Assembly: GCA_024500155.1 (NCBI GenBank)
Contig: CM044868.1
Location: 46,660,165-46,724,164 of the forward strand
Length of the DNA: 64,000 nt
DNA from: Chenopodium formosanum
Lineage: Eukaryota; Streptophyta; Magnoliopsida; Caryophyllales; Amaranthaceae
Reading direction: 5' to 3'
How positions within the stretch are numbered: the first letter of the stretch is position 1; the number at the start of each line of letters is the position of its first letter. Shown here one piece after another: positions 1-11,595 of this stretch. The notes under the pieces were generated by a model, which did no database searches, was not told the DNA's origin, and worked only from the letters and a program-made list of their open reading frames with translations. The position numbers and the translations under genes are program-made.

Positions 1-3000
1 GTGGGCTGTAGATGAGACCTGCAAAATAAAATTTGCCAAGGGACTCGTATATACTGTGATTGACTTGACCAACTAACTTGACCAAGATTGACTTGACATG
101 ACATGACATGTGTATGACTTGTGATTGTGTGTTTCTTGAGTGAGTTTGTGCACTGACACAAGCAATGAAAAAATGCAAAAGCAAAAACTTTCCATCATTT
201 TTGTCATGAGTGGAGGGTACCGACTTTCTCCTGAGAAAGAAAGACGTGAAAAATGAAGTTTTGTTTTTTAACATCCCCAAAATAAAAGTCATGATAAGAA
301 AAGGGAAGAAGTTTTGAACTTCCTTGTAGAGCAAGACGAAATGAATCACATGGATTTTCTTCTTGTCATATTGAACTGCCCGTCTTAAGTATAATGTATG
401 CATGATGTATGTTCTTAGGATAGGAGACTAAGGACAATTATGTCATGTGACACGATAGATGAATAAACTTAGGTCATGGAGCTAAGCATCATATAAAGAA
501 GCAATCTTGAACGTCACTTAGGTCTGGAAGCTAAGCACGTATATAGATGAAGTGATTATGAACGTTGCTTAGGTCAATGAGCTAAGAATGATATGCTTTG
601 TACTATTACAAATCATTGATATATAAATGTTACTCGGCACATTGCTCAGGTCAAGAAGCTAAGCAAGTATACAACGTTTCCTCTGATGAATGTTGTCTTG
701 AAAGATAATGAAACATGCGCGGTAGGGAAACAAGATTTCATGATAAAGGGTTCCTAAGGGAAAGACGATATTTATATGTATGTGTGAAAGAAGTGTGTGA
801 AAGTGATACTAAGGTGAGGCTGCAAAGGTTGTGGTGATGGAAATATATGTGAGAAGAGTCAAAGATGATGACTCTTAAGGATGGGTAAGCTAATGTGATG
901 TGGGTTCAAGCCCCCAAGTCTAGCTCTAAATGGGTAGGGATATAGAGATAAGCATTGGATATTCATTGACTCGATCATGCATAGATATGAATATGAATGT
1001 GGCCGCACCTCAATGTGAGGTTGTCTACGTATCCGTTAGGAATCAGGCCGAACGTAGCTCTAACTGAACTTTGCACAAGTGTATGTACACCTCAAATAGG
1101 TTTTTCAAGGGTTGTAATGTGGTTAAGCTAATGTTTTATGGAAGAAAGGGGTAAAAGGCTCAAGACTCGAGCTAAGCCCCCAAGATGTGTAATTGTGAAT
1201 TTGAAAACTTTAAATTTTGCAAGTTTATTTTCATTTTTTTTTTTGCTTTTTTTTCCCATTCTTTTTAATCAATGTGGGAAATCTCAGATCATGCGGTCCA
1301 TCACTCACTTAGCATTCATGTTTCTCAGGCACGGTACCAAGCACTCGATGAGAGACGCAATTTGAGACGTGTTCATATCAGAGACATTGGAACACTTGCC
1401 CTTAGACATTGTTTTTTTTTTATTAATTTGAACTTGCTTTCTGACTGTTAAACAAATTGCTCACCTTCCCATCCCAAGGTTAAGTGAATGTGGGTTGAAT
1501 AAATAAGGTCAATCGTTAGATGAGGCTCAAAGTGGTTGACGAAGAAATGAATATGTTATTGAGCTGTTAATAAGGAATGACAGGGTTGCAAAGGTGCCTC
1601 AAGTCATTGGTGGATAACGGGATCCTACACTAGACTTATTAGGGGAGAGGAGTGAAACAAAAGAAGAAAAAAACCATGAAATCTTGTATGGAAACTTGTC
1701 TTGTGCTTCGTCTCCATGGTTGCTTATGAATTAATTGTTACCACTAGGGGGGACAAGAAATTTGTTGTTGTTGAGGCTTTGATTGGAAGGAAAGAAGGAA
1801 AGAGTGACGTTCCCCTTATTCTTCCAACTATTTCCTAGTGATTTTAGACTCAAGTACTGTGTAAGGAAGAACTCACTTAATGCATTTACTCAATACTCGA
1901 ATTGGAAAGGAATAGTATATGAAACAATTTTGAAAACTGATGGGAAATACTCCACTCATTCCTATTACGATGGAAAACGACGCATGCATGGTCCTAGTAT
2001 ACGATCATAAACAATATTGTGCATTACTTGAAGACAAAGTGTGTGCAATGACTCAACATGTGTATTAGGTGAGTTTATTAAGACTCATGGTATGATCGCA
2101 TGGCTAGATATGAAGACGTTGTGAAAAACAAAGGACTCAATGACTAAATAGCACGGAAGACTAAAAGACAAACTAATTTGATTAATTTTGTCCAATTTTG
2201 ATGTTTATGCTATTTACTAGGTGAAAACGGTCCATTGGCAATCGTTAGTCATCAATGAGATCAACCACAATAAAAGACAAAGAACACATGTTAATGTTAG
2301 CACAAAAATCGATCACAAGAAACTAGGAAGAGGACTAGAATTCTAGAAGAGTTAAGACTCATAGGTATTAAAAAAATAAAAATAAAAATCTATAATCCTA
2401 TGTTATACGAGTTTACATGGATTAAAGGACTTGGCTAAGACTAGCTTAACACGAAAAAAAAATTAAAAAAAAAGGTTGACCTAAAAAGATACCTAAACTA
2501 GACAGGTTGTAGTAAATCGGTATAAATTTTTAATATGTGACTCTAATTAGGACGAAACCAGCTCCAAGTGAAAGATAAAACTCGCGGCTACAGATCCATA
2601 GGTTACACGACACGTAACTCTTTTTAGAACTCCGGCTATGACCAGGGTTGTCACCTGGCGTTGCACAACAGCGTTTGACGCCACAACCCAAATTTTTGCG
2701 CCATTACTGGAACATCAATTTGGGACTGTTTTCGGTATTTTAACTCTAAAGGGACAGGCCTAAAGTCGTACTTAGTCAGTTTGATTAATTTATTAGCCTT
2801 TAATTACTCAAATTAATTAATTAGGGAAAGTCCTTTTAGTCATTAATTAGTTTATTTATACTTTAATCACAAGTCAAACAAACAATTAGGAAAATCACAT
2901 AGAGTATGCACAGCAAATAATGCACAAGTAGTTAAAGAGTCACAATATGATGCAATGAGTTTGCAAACAAACCATGGCTCTAGTTTTCTAAAGTTTAGTA

Positions 3001-3156
3001 TATGGGTTATTCAAAGAGGGTCCATGGTTATGAGTCCGGATGCACCACGCGGAAGCCTTACCTTTAGAAGGGTTGACGTGTGAGGATGGGACCCCGCGAG
3101 TTAAACTCGCTTCAGAGGTTTGGTGAATTCAACATTCTCGGATATACCCTTCGTTG
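1..3156. repeat. Non-coding relic of an Ogre-family leader / 3' region
   Basis: No convincing gene is visible in this 3.1 kb. About 2880-3156 matches the leader of element O (44437-44720), including shared stretches around the words CACATAGAGTATGCAC and TCCGGATGCACC, so this is old Ogre-family DNA in the same (minus) orientation. A box at about 1019-1060 recurs at 24095-24150 just beyond O pol, and a G/C-rich motif at 212-243 recurs three more times in the window. The rest is AT-rich and unrecognised. The short open frames at 1138 and 1783 have no domain and no second copy. Confidence 0.6.
468..664. repeat. Four-unit hairpin repeat array (CTTAGGTC...GCTAAG)
   Basis: Four copies of a 20-base unit, CTTAGGTC-n4-5-AGCTAAG, start at 468, 517, 568 and 645. 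Each can form a short stem because CTTAG pairs with CTAAG. The spacing (49, 51, 77 bases) and degenerate flanks suggest decayed tandem repeats. Tat/Ogre elements are known to carry variable tandem repeats in their untranslated regions, which fits, but no function can be read. Confidence 0.55.
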
Positions 3157-3463
3157 CCAGTTTAGTATTTGGCCATAACTTCCTCATAATTCATCGGAAT
3201 TGGGCTTATAATATATCGTTAGAAAGCTCTTTTTGAGCCCCATCCGACTACACCATTATTGGACCCCTGTCATGGAAAAAATTAAACATGATTAGCTATT
3301 TTCATAAAATATAGTAGGTTATCAAAAACAGAAAGAAAGATTTTTAATAAAAACTAACCGTAACATTTGACTTTCCACACTTTCTCTTCATTCGATTATG
3401 ATTCGACGCATAAGGTATTCATCACTGGGTTTGGTTTTGGGGAGACACAAATGGGTGTCTATA
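3157..3463 (-). repeat. Truncated LTR of Ogre-family relic A
   Basis: Matches the first about 300 bases (minus-strand sense) of O's LTRs (17205-17510 and 46930-47244), including the hairpin tip GACACCCATTTGTGTC. The remaining about 1.65 kb of LTR is absent. Instead, leader-type sequence follows directly at about 3156, so LTR and leader are fused. The adjoining purine tract at 3464-3480 (minus strand) marks this as the LTR at the 3' end of relic A. Confidence 0.75.
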
Positions 3464-3480
3464 GAAGCCCCCACTTTGAC
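3464..3480 (-). other. Polypurine tract of relic A
   Basis: On the minus strand this reads GTCAAAGTGGGGGCTTC immediately before the LTR tip, the same arrangement as O at 17511-17528. In LTR retrotransposons this primes plus-strand DNA synthesis. Confidence 0.7.
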
Positions 3481-3639
3481 TGAGTTTGGAGAAACTTATG
3501 TTTCGAAAACAAAAGTCAAAGTAGCGATAGGGACGGAGAATGATTCAGAACAATCTGCGATCCTAAATCATTCTTGTAATGCTGATACCTGCAAACTAGC
3601 GTTTTATGAAATGCGTATCTTGCACCGTCAAGAACATGT

Positions 3640-4450
3640 TTGTGGAGGTAACAGGATTGTTGCATTTGCTGTTGTGACAACCTTCCAGAAGCTAGGGAAC
3701 GTCATCTTACTGTTTTGATATTCGATGTCCACGCATCTCTGAACAAAGAGCTTTGACGGTCTTCCTCAAGCTAGGAGATACCGCCTGAAGACTACTACGC
3801 CTGTAACTGCCTCCAATTTCCGCTATAATAGTCTTCTACAAGCCTGAGAATACTATCGAAGATTGCTTCGCCTGAAATGATGTTCTACCGCCTTGTGACC
3901 ATCTTCCGGAAGCTAAGGAATATGATCGAAGATTGCTTTACCTGAAGCCATCCTCAGTTGTTTGTGACAACCCTCTGCAACCTAGGGAACGCTTTCAAAG
4001 ATATCTTCGCTTTAAGTCATCCTCAGTTGTTGCGATAATATTCCAAAGAAAATTACCGAAGACCAACGCTTGTTAATTCTTTAAAGTTTACTTGAACTTT
4101 GTTGTCATGATTTTTGCTGAAATTGTTACAGTGCCAATACGTCGGCGCTTTTGCTGATTGTGAACCATTATGGCGGTGCCTTCGCTGTTCATGAACCGTT
4201 ATGTCGGTGCCTTTACAATGAGCCAATGTTTAGGCGCTTTAAGTTAAGTGAGACGATCATTTATCATGTCGATCACTTTCGGTGATTGTAATCGAGCTGA
4301 TTACTAAATCATGTCAAATTGCTTATAGGGGCTAACTAGCGTACCAAGGAACCCAAACTGCTGCATGAAGTCCATATAACCATATTACGGGAGTACACAC
4401 TCTGTCGCTGTACCAGCGCCTACTGGAAGACCCTGTCGCCGCACATTTTG
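3640..4450 (+). repeat. Degenerate tandem repeats upstream of PMD gene A
   Basis: Several about 70-base units share a core like TTCC-n-AAGCTAGGGAA followed by GAAGATnnCTTC (around 3677, 3760, 3905, 3985). They are followed by shorter units with the word TGTCGGTGCC (4140-4220) and a TCGCCAGAC-type motif array (about 4380-4490). The same order occurs in O at 17700-18530. The block lies between the polypurine tract and the accessory-gene promoter. Confidence 0.6.
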
Positions 4451-5124
4451 CTTGTCGCCAGACAACAATTTCGTCGTCAGATGCTTCACTCAGGATTTAC
4501 AAATAAATCCCCTTTCTTCTTCATTTCGCCGTTGTTGCTGCTATTTGTTCGCGATTCGCTCCAAACTTCAATTCACTCGTTCTCGCTCATTTCTCAACCA
4601 AATTCGCTCATATTTTTTGCAAATCGAAGCTCATTTCATCTAGTTTCTTAATCTAAGTATGTTTTCTTAAAACTCACTCGGATTTTGCTGAATTTTGCGC
4701 ATGTTATTTCACGAATTTTCTGAAAATTTGAAATTTACTTTACTTAATTTGCTTTGTTTGTTGAATTTTATGCCACAAAATTGCTTAATTATGTTTATAT
4801 ATTTCCTTGGGAGTGTTTTGAGACCTTTTTTACTCAATTTGGTGGAGAAACAAACAATTTACCATTGTTGATGCCCTCGAGGTCGTGAGAACAATGCGGC
4901 TTGTTCTTTGCGTTTTTTCTAGCTATTCTTGTACAATTTGTCACAATAATTGTCATATTATTGCAAGAAATTGTTCGATTGCTTGAAAATGCCATTTATG
5001 CTTGAATTGAATTTGTGCTCTGTTTTAATACTACGTACTCTTTTTTTGCGAACATAGTATCATGGGGCTAGGCGAACCTTAGATACCATAGAGCCTTAAT
5101 TATTTTTATTCTGCATAATATAGT

Positions 5125-7477
5125 ATGGCTACACAACGCGGTCCTGGTTCTCGGTTTAGGGACACTCGACGGGAGCACGAGCCCGTCGGTAAGGGAGAGG
5201 AGCCATCCACCTCTCTAGGACCTTTCCTAGAGTGGGATGAGCGTACTCTGTTTTTCGCTCCCAAGCACCACATCTCTGAGCGGGTGAGACACGGGATCGT
5301 CAGCGGGAGGACTCGTAGCCACGGCTCTAGCAATGAGACCGTTGGCTCGTTGTACGATAAATATTTCCGCAACCATGATGGATTGCGAATGATATAGGAG
5401 TATTGTGGGTTGACTTCCTTGTTTCGGTCCACTCAGGTCATGTACTCTTTTGACGCGAGCCACCACGTGGTTCGAGCTTTGGTGGAGTTCTTTTGGGACA
5501 CCACCAACACCTTTCACTTCCCTTGGGTTAGATGACCGTCACCCCTACTGACTTTAGTCTTATCTCGGGATTGAAGTTTCGTTCTATAGCACTACCATTT
5601 AACAATAGGATTACTATCTTTTCTCCGATGGTTGAGGAGTTGTATGGTCTGATTACTATTTGGGCCCGTGCCGAGGTTGAGCCGAAACGACATAGTGCTC
5701 GGTGCATTCGCCGGTCTACTCTAGCGATGGCTTTTGAGGATGGAGCGACCACCAGTGAGCAGCGGGTGCGCATCTTCATTCTCATTTTGCTGTTAGGGAC
5801 CTTTTCTCCTAATAGAGGTAGTCGAGTACTTCTCTACTACATCCCTGCTTTCCGCGACCTTCACCTAATTGGGACCTATGACTAGGCCAGCTTGGCCTAT
5901 GCTGAGTTCTTACTGGGCTTGCGACGCTTTTGTTGTCACACATCTTTTACAGGGGATATCGCACTCTCCAGCTTCTAGAGAATCTTAGAGGTATACTTTA
6001 TCCCTTTTTAAAGTTAGCTCTAGATTCTTATTAGCATTTGCTGATTTTCCTCTGTCTTTGTAGATTTGGTTCTGTGAGTACTTTCCGTCGCTGGCGCCGG
6101 CGAGACCATCTCCTCGCGAGCTCCCTATTGGCGGCTGTTGGGGAGGTTGCATCATTAGTCAGGCCACTACTGCCCGTAATAAGAATTGATCCTCTCGGTA
6201 TGTTCTTTTGAACACTTGTCTCTTGTATTAACTTTTAATAGACTTTTATCTCACTGACATGTTCTACAGGATCCTGATGTGGTGTATCGGCCATGGGTCG
6301 ATCTGGCTATTCCTGCACTGGCTCCGTAGTACACTACCGAGCGTCGCTACTTTCAAGGGACGTACAAGGCCTTGGTGTACCTCGGTGAGAGAGTGTCTGT
6401 CCAGCACTCTTCGAATATCATTGTCGTCCCTGCTCCTCCGCCTCGACACATGTTCCATGAGGCGATGTTGATAAACTTGGCAAAGAGGTTACCTACTGGT
6501 ACTCCTTGGCGATCTCATGCCCGTCCATGCAGTGTTACGAGGTGGATTTGCTGCCCTTGCTAGCTATGGTCGCTTTTTTTTTATCTTAGGAGGTGGCGAT
6601 ATGCTTTTTATCCTCTTGTTTTTGCTAGATAGCCCCCAAGTTGATTTTAATCACTTAGATTTGTTTTTTTCCAGGCTGCGCCTGTTGAGTTTGTTCCTCC
6701 TTGAATGTCTACCAGGGGATGTACCACTCGGTTGAGGAGATGATTACTCCGGCTCCTAAGGATTATCGCTTTGTCGAGCGGTATATTCCTCGTCACCAGA
6801 CTCGGGTGAGTTACATGCTTACTGTTTATTTGCATTTATCTTGTACGATTACTGACTATGTTTTTTACAGTTCTCTCGCGAGGTGGTGAAAGCGATGGCG
6901 AGGTGTATAGACGCCTTTCGGAATCAGCTGGTGAGGATAAGGAACCGAGCTTCCTATTGTCATGACAACGTTGCTGAGGAGGTATCTCTTTTCTTTATTT
7001 TGTATTATTTATCCTCCTATTTTCCTTGCATCTCACTTTGGTTTAATTTTTGTTTGGACAGTCGATCCCTTCACCACGTACTCAGACGAGACCCGAGGCT
7101 AGGAGGGAGTCGTCCAAGTGTGGCTCGAGGCGTCGCCGCACTACTTTTGTTGGCCTATGTGGCTGATCTGATGCTACTCGGACCGAAACATTGGAGGGTT
7201 CGAGTTCTTCGTCTGAGGCGCACAGACTGGGCCGATGGGCCAAGAAGGCGCGACATCGGCTCCTCCGATGGGTGGTGGTACGTACGAGTTTGGCTCGTTG
7301 TCACAGCAGCCTCAGCTATTGTCGATTAAGTAACAGGGTGAGCCTGGGTGGACTGGCCCTGAGTTGAGGTTCCCGCCTACTAGCGAGTCTGGAGCTGGTG
7401 AGAAGCATACTCCTCGGTCTATGATATTCTTTGATATGATGAACATTCTTCCTCATCTTCGTCCTCCGGCACCATAG
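5125..7477 (+). pseudogene. PMD (plant mobile domain) accessory gene, copy A, decayed
   Basis: This is the homologue of the O gene at 19172-21493 and lies antisense to the parent retrotransposon. A 5'-UTR intron is visible (donor at 4657, acceptor at 5121-5123) and the ATG at 5125 follows one base later. Coding exons read approximately 5125-5990, 6064-6197, 6270-about 6590, 6675-6805, 6871-6981 and 7062-7477, with GT/AG ends mostly shared with the other copy. The plant mobile domain is recognisable from FHFPW and TPTDFSLISGLKF through GSRVLLYYIPAFRDLH. The gene is dead: a stop at 5395, a one-base deletion near 5528, and stops near 5883 and 6337. PMD proteins of the MAIN/MAIL1 type act in gene and transposon silencing in Arabidopsis. 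Any such role for the ancestor of this copy is inference. Confidence 0.75.
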
Positions 7478-8048
7478 TTGTACCTATGCTTTTTGTTTAT
7501 TTTGACTTTGTAGGACTTTGCCGGTTTGTATTATATGACTTATATCTTAGATATATTGTATATACAAACTATTATATATTATGACTGTATTATCTTTGCA
7601 TTTATTTTTTTATTTTATGTGCATATGCGTGTGTGCAAAAAATATGTGAATAATTTTGCGCCAAAATTTTCGTCATTTTTATTATTTATGGAGGGTATTC
7701 GACTTTCTCCCCCAAAAAGAAAAAATGAAAAATAGTTTGGACTAAAATAAGCCTAAATTGAATTAAGCTCGATTAAATCCAAGAAAAAGAAAAAATATTA
7801 AATTTTTGGGTATAGGGTGATTGAACAATGGGTGTTATTGTAAAGTCATTACACTAATTCGAATCGTTGTCACAAAAACGCGGTTTGCATAGCGCGTTGA
7901 TATGGCGTTGCACCGTCCTCCATCGCTGGACGATGCATATTGTCGCCAGACGCTGCTTTCGTCGCCAGGCAACTAATTTGTTGTCAGGAGCTGTAGTGTT
8001 TCCATCCGAATCCTTTTAGGAGTTGAACTGCACTAGTTTTGTGCATAA
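7478..8048. other. Spacer between accessory genes of relic A
   Basis: AT-rich 3' flank of the PMD gene. It holds the recurring motif GGAGGGTATTCGACTTTCTC (7690-7726) and then a cluster of TCGCCAGAC / CGTCGCCAGGC words (7880-7995). In O the corresponding spacer carries GGCGCC words and lies just before the TATA box of the second accessory gene. No gene is seen. Confidence 0.6.
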
Positions 8049-9621
8049 CACTAGTAGAAAAATACAAAAAGGAAACCCCCAAATGGCACCAGTTCAGACC
8101 AAACAGGTGCCAAAAACCGCCCTAAAAATGGGCGGGATTTTAGACCAAGAGTAATAGCACCGGTTCAGCTCAAACTGGTGCCAAAAATACAAAGGGCACC
8201 GGTTTGAATTGGTGCCACTAAACCGGTCCAACCTTAAAAAAAAAAAAGAACATTTAACCCTAAACCCCCTAATATCTTTGTTTTCTCCGCCTCCATTCCC
8301 CATTTCCTCTCCTCTCCTTCTCTCTCCTCTCCCTTCTCTCTCCTATCTCTCTCTTCGTTCTTCTTCTTCTTTCATCTCCATCTTCATCTTCTTTCATCTA
8401 CCTTCGATCTCTTCTCTCTCTCTCTCTTCGTTCTTCTTTAAGCTTTCATCTTTCATCTTTCATCTCCATCTTCATCTTCCTTCATCGAAGGTTCGATCTC
8501 CTCTCCCCTTAGATTTGCAGCAACCAAAGCCGCCACCACAACAACAGCCGCCACCACCACCACAAAGTTCGAGCACCACCACCGGCATCAACATCAACAA
8601 CAATTTATGGGATTTTTTTTTCAAGTTCTGGTTTTTTTTTCGATTTTAATTGTTTTTTTTTCCGATTCAAATTTTTCGATTTAGGTTTTTTTTCGTATTT
8701 TTTTTTTCGATTTTGGTTTTTATTTTCGATTTTGGTTTTTTTTTCGATTTGGTTTTCTGGGTTTCAATTTTGATTTTGGTTTTTTTTTTTTTCCGATTTC
8801 TGGGATTTTGTTTTTGATTTTGGTTTTTTGGGTTTCAATTTGGTTTTTGATTTTGGTTTTTGTTTTCGATTTCCGGGACTTTGTTTTTGATTTTGGTTTT
8901 TTGGGTTTCAATTTTAATTTTTTTTTTTCGAGTTTGATATTATTTTTTTCGATTTTTGGTTTATTTTTTTTCGATTTCATTTTTGTTTTTTTTCGATTTT
9001 GATATTTTTTTTCATTTTCTGTTTGAATTTTTGTTTTTTTTTTCCTTGGTTTGAATTAATGTTTTTTTTTTCTAGGTTTGAATTGTTTTGATTGAATTTC
9101 TGGGTTTTTTTTATTTATTCTTAAACTTATTTTTACCAATTGTTTTTTTTTTCTGTTTTAATTGGTGCAGGTACAGATTATGCAAGAATATTGATATGTT
9201 CATATTGTAATTTTCTTTTTGATTTACGAGTATATTGTAATTTTTTTATGATTTATAATGTAATTTTTATTATTTATTTATATGTTAGTTGTAATTGATC
9301 TATATTGTAATTTTGGATTTGATTATATATTGTAAATTTTGGATTATATTGAAACTAATTCGATTTATATTGTGATTTTTTTTTAGTTGATTTAATTGTT
9401 AAGTGAAAAAAAACAAAAAAAAATATATTTTGTTTTGGGACATTTTTGGCACCGGTTAACCGGAGCCAAAAGGAGGGTTAAAATTTTTTTTTAAGTATTT
9501 TTGGCACCGGTTAACCGGTGCCAAAAAGGGGGGTAATTGGCACCCCCCACATTGGCACCGGTTCAAACCGGTGCCTTAGGCCGGGTTTGAACCGGTGTCA
9601 ATTTCATTTTTTCACGTAGTG
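8049..9621. mobile_element. Non-autonomous CACTA transposon T1
   Basis: Begins CACTAGTAGAAAAAT and ends ...TTTTTTCACGTAGTG, with a perfect 3-base target duplication TAA (8046-8048 and 9622-9624), the CACTA/EnSpm hallmarks. Subterminal repeats GGCACCGGTT in both orientations crowd each end (8083-8230; 9449-9600), including the 20-base palindrome GGCACCGGTTAACCGGTGCC. Such repeats are transposase-binding sites in this superfamily. The interior has a CT-rich, 5'-UTR-like stretch (8280-8510), a short Pro/Gln-rich open frame, then about 500 bases of TTTTCGATTTTGG-like repeats. No transposase is present, so it depends on another element. It sits between the two accessory genes of relic A. Confidence 0.9.
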
Positions 9622-9704
9622 TAAATCGCCCCCTAATCTGCCAATTTCTGTATAATTCGAACAGATTAATTATAATTAGAACCTTAGTTTCTCAACAAGT
9701 AATC

Positions 9705-10633
9705 ATGTCTTTAGTCACTAAGAGTTTTAGCGATTTTATTCGTGAGTGGTGTCGTCTTTGACTGCTAAAGAGAGAAAAGAACTTGATTTTTTTCCACTTG
9801 GGAGGTATTTATGGTATTAAGGGGTTAGATATTGACATATATTTTATTCATACCGCCTTAGAATATTGGGATCCAGACAAACATTGCTTTAGACTAGGTT
9901 ATGATGAAATTAACCCTTTACCGAAAGAATTTGATGTCATTCTAGGCTTCCCTACATTAGATCTTGCGGTAATTCCTAGAGTGAGTGCGTATTATTATAA
10001 AGATTTTGAGCGCTTCTTTAATCTAAAAGACAGTGATCTAACAAATATTATAGATGGTAGCGTAGTTAATCTAAAAGAATTTGCATGCCACTACTTTGAT
10101 ATACCGTATTCTGAGTCTTTTCATGTTTATAGAAGAAGGGCTTTCCTCTTTTACATGCTTAACCAATATCTACTCACTAGTGGTAGAAATAATGAGGGTC
10201 AAGCAATTATAATATCTGTCTTGGAACAAATTGAATCTGGAAGGAATCCAATCCCATTAATTGTTGGAGAGACTATGCTTAGTCTAGATGAATTAAAGAA
10301 AAATCCAAAAGCACCTTTTCGGGGCTCTCTAATTTTATTACAGGTAGAAAATAATATTTTTAATTGCAGAAATTAAAAACATATATTTTTTTATAATAAT
10401 TTTAATTATTTGCATTGAATTTTTGTAGATATGGCTAATGGAGAGACTAGAATTAATTAGTCCTCCTTATAGTATTTGAAAAATACACTCCAAACTGCTT
10501 TGTGAGGCGAAAGAAGCGTTTCTCTATAAAGATGGGTCGCCATGAGTGGAGCAAAATATTTGCCTCTTGTAATTTTTCTATCAAATGAGTCATTCCATGG
10601 TGGAAAATTGAGAAGATGGTTTGAAAGGAATGG
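9705..10633 (+). pseudogene. DUF7745-like accessory gene, copy A, truncated
   Basis: Homologue of the O gene at 22133-23514. It starts MSLVTK at 9705, shifts frame within the first 25 codons, then reads on from about 9783 with LGGIYGIKGLDIDIYFIHTA, FRLGYDEINPLPKEF and YRRRAFLFYMLNQYL. Exon 1 ends with CAG at 10343 before GT, and exon 2 resumes at 10431 (IWLMERL), the same splice sites as in O. Exon 2 has stops and is cut at about 10633, where the LTR of element M begins. The protein family is plant-specific and found beside retrotransposons. The DUF7745 assignment is from memory of the motif pattern, and its biochemical role is unknown. Confidence 0.7.
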
Positions 10634-11581
10634 TGTCCTTCGAACAAGTGTATTATTCTGATAGTTGGTTCAGAATTATTAGAAAGCTAATATATTTAGT
10701 AAGGTTAAGTGATCGGAATGCCTAGGTAGAGGTCACTTCCGATCAGTAATATTAATGCATAATTAATATTACATCTTAATCTTGACTTAACCCTTCGGGT
10801 CACACCCTTAGCTGTAAACGAACCGACTCGACGAATTAATTCGGAAGAAATTAATTCGTCGCCCGAGTATTAAATATTTAGACGCCAGAAATTCGAGCTT
10901 GGAGCGTCGAAACCGTGCGTCGGAAAATCTCATATGTCGAGCCGAAATTTAGGATTTGGCGAGACGAGAAAATGCTTCAAGTAACAAGTAAAATCCTAGC
11001 CACGCAAAAGGCTAGGAAAGCGAGCCCAATAGGAGCGTGCCACGTGGCAGCACACATGGAAAAACGTCATGTGGCAGCACACGTGGCATCCACATTGGCA
11101 GCCGCCACGTTGGAGCCACCTAGTGGCAGCCACCAAGTGGCAGCGTGCCACGTAGGCAGCGCGCCACTGTGGCGACACATGTGGCAAGGGCCGTGGACCC
11201 GGGGGGATGGGTCATTGACACGGGCTAAAATAAAATGGCCCAACCGAACCCAACTTGGGGCTCAAGGTTGGGTGACACATGGTTAATTCACATTGCATGT
11301 GAAATGCCTTGGGGACCAAGTGAAAAAGTGGTCCACTCCTAACCATGTGACACTTGTTACTTGTTCATTGGTTTATTTAACTAAGGGTTGAATTCATCAA
11401 TCTTTCCATGTGGGATCTTTTCAAGTAAGAGCCCGTCTTTGAGGGCAAAGCACGCTTCAAAGGTAAATTCCGATTTTACCCTTTTGTGATTATTTGTTAT
11501 GCTTTATGGTTTTATAAATTGCTAGTGGTTCCTTGGGTCGGGGTAGTTTTCGCGGTGAGTCGGACTCACCAAACTTCAACA
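10634..11581 (+). repeat. 5' LTR of element M (LARD-like)
   Basis: The left edge is set where homology to the DUF7745-like gene of O stops; the LTR would begin TGTCCTTCGAAC. The right edge ends CAACA just before a GGTATCAGAGCC primer site (11584-11595), giving TG...CA ends and 948 bases. No second copy of this LTR was found in the window, so the left boundary is an inference. A dense CACGTGGCA-type array lies at 11036-11190. Confidence 0.6.
11036..11190. repeat. CACGTGGCA motif array in LTR of M
   Basis: About ten copies or near-copies of G(C)CACGTGGCAGC, GTGGCAGC and GCCACGT occur in 155 bases of otherwise AT-rich DNA, in both orientations. CACGTG is the core of the plant G-box bound by bZIP/bHLH factors, so this is a plausible U3 enhancer array. 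Confidence 0.65.
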
Positions 11582-11583
11582 AC

Positions 11584-11595
11584 GGTATCAGAGCC
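11584..11595 (+). other. Primer binding site of M (tRNA-iMet type)
   Basis: GGTATCAGAGCC directly after the LTR matches the 3' end of plant initiator methionine tRNA, the usual primer for many Ty1-copia and chromoviral elements. Confidence 0.7.

Noticed and set aside
468..664. Possible CRISPR array (regular short repeats)
   Set aside because: Repeats are degenerate hairpins in a plant retrotransposon, spacing is irregular, and there are no cas genes.
1138..2010. Two 75-codon ORFs near the left end
   Set aside because: No repeat partner or motif; expected by chance in AT-rich DNA.
8209..8649. 146-residue Pro/Ser-rich ORF
   Set aside because: Lies inside CACTA element T1, and its composition follows CT-rich and CCA repeats; no domain and no start context.
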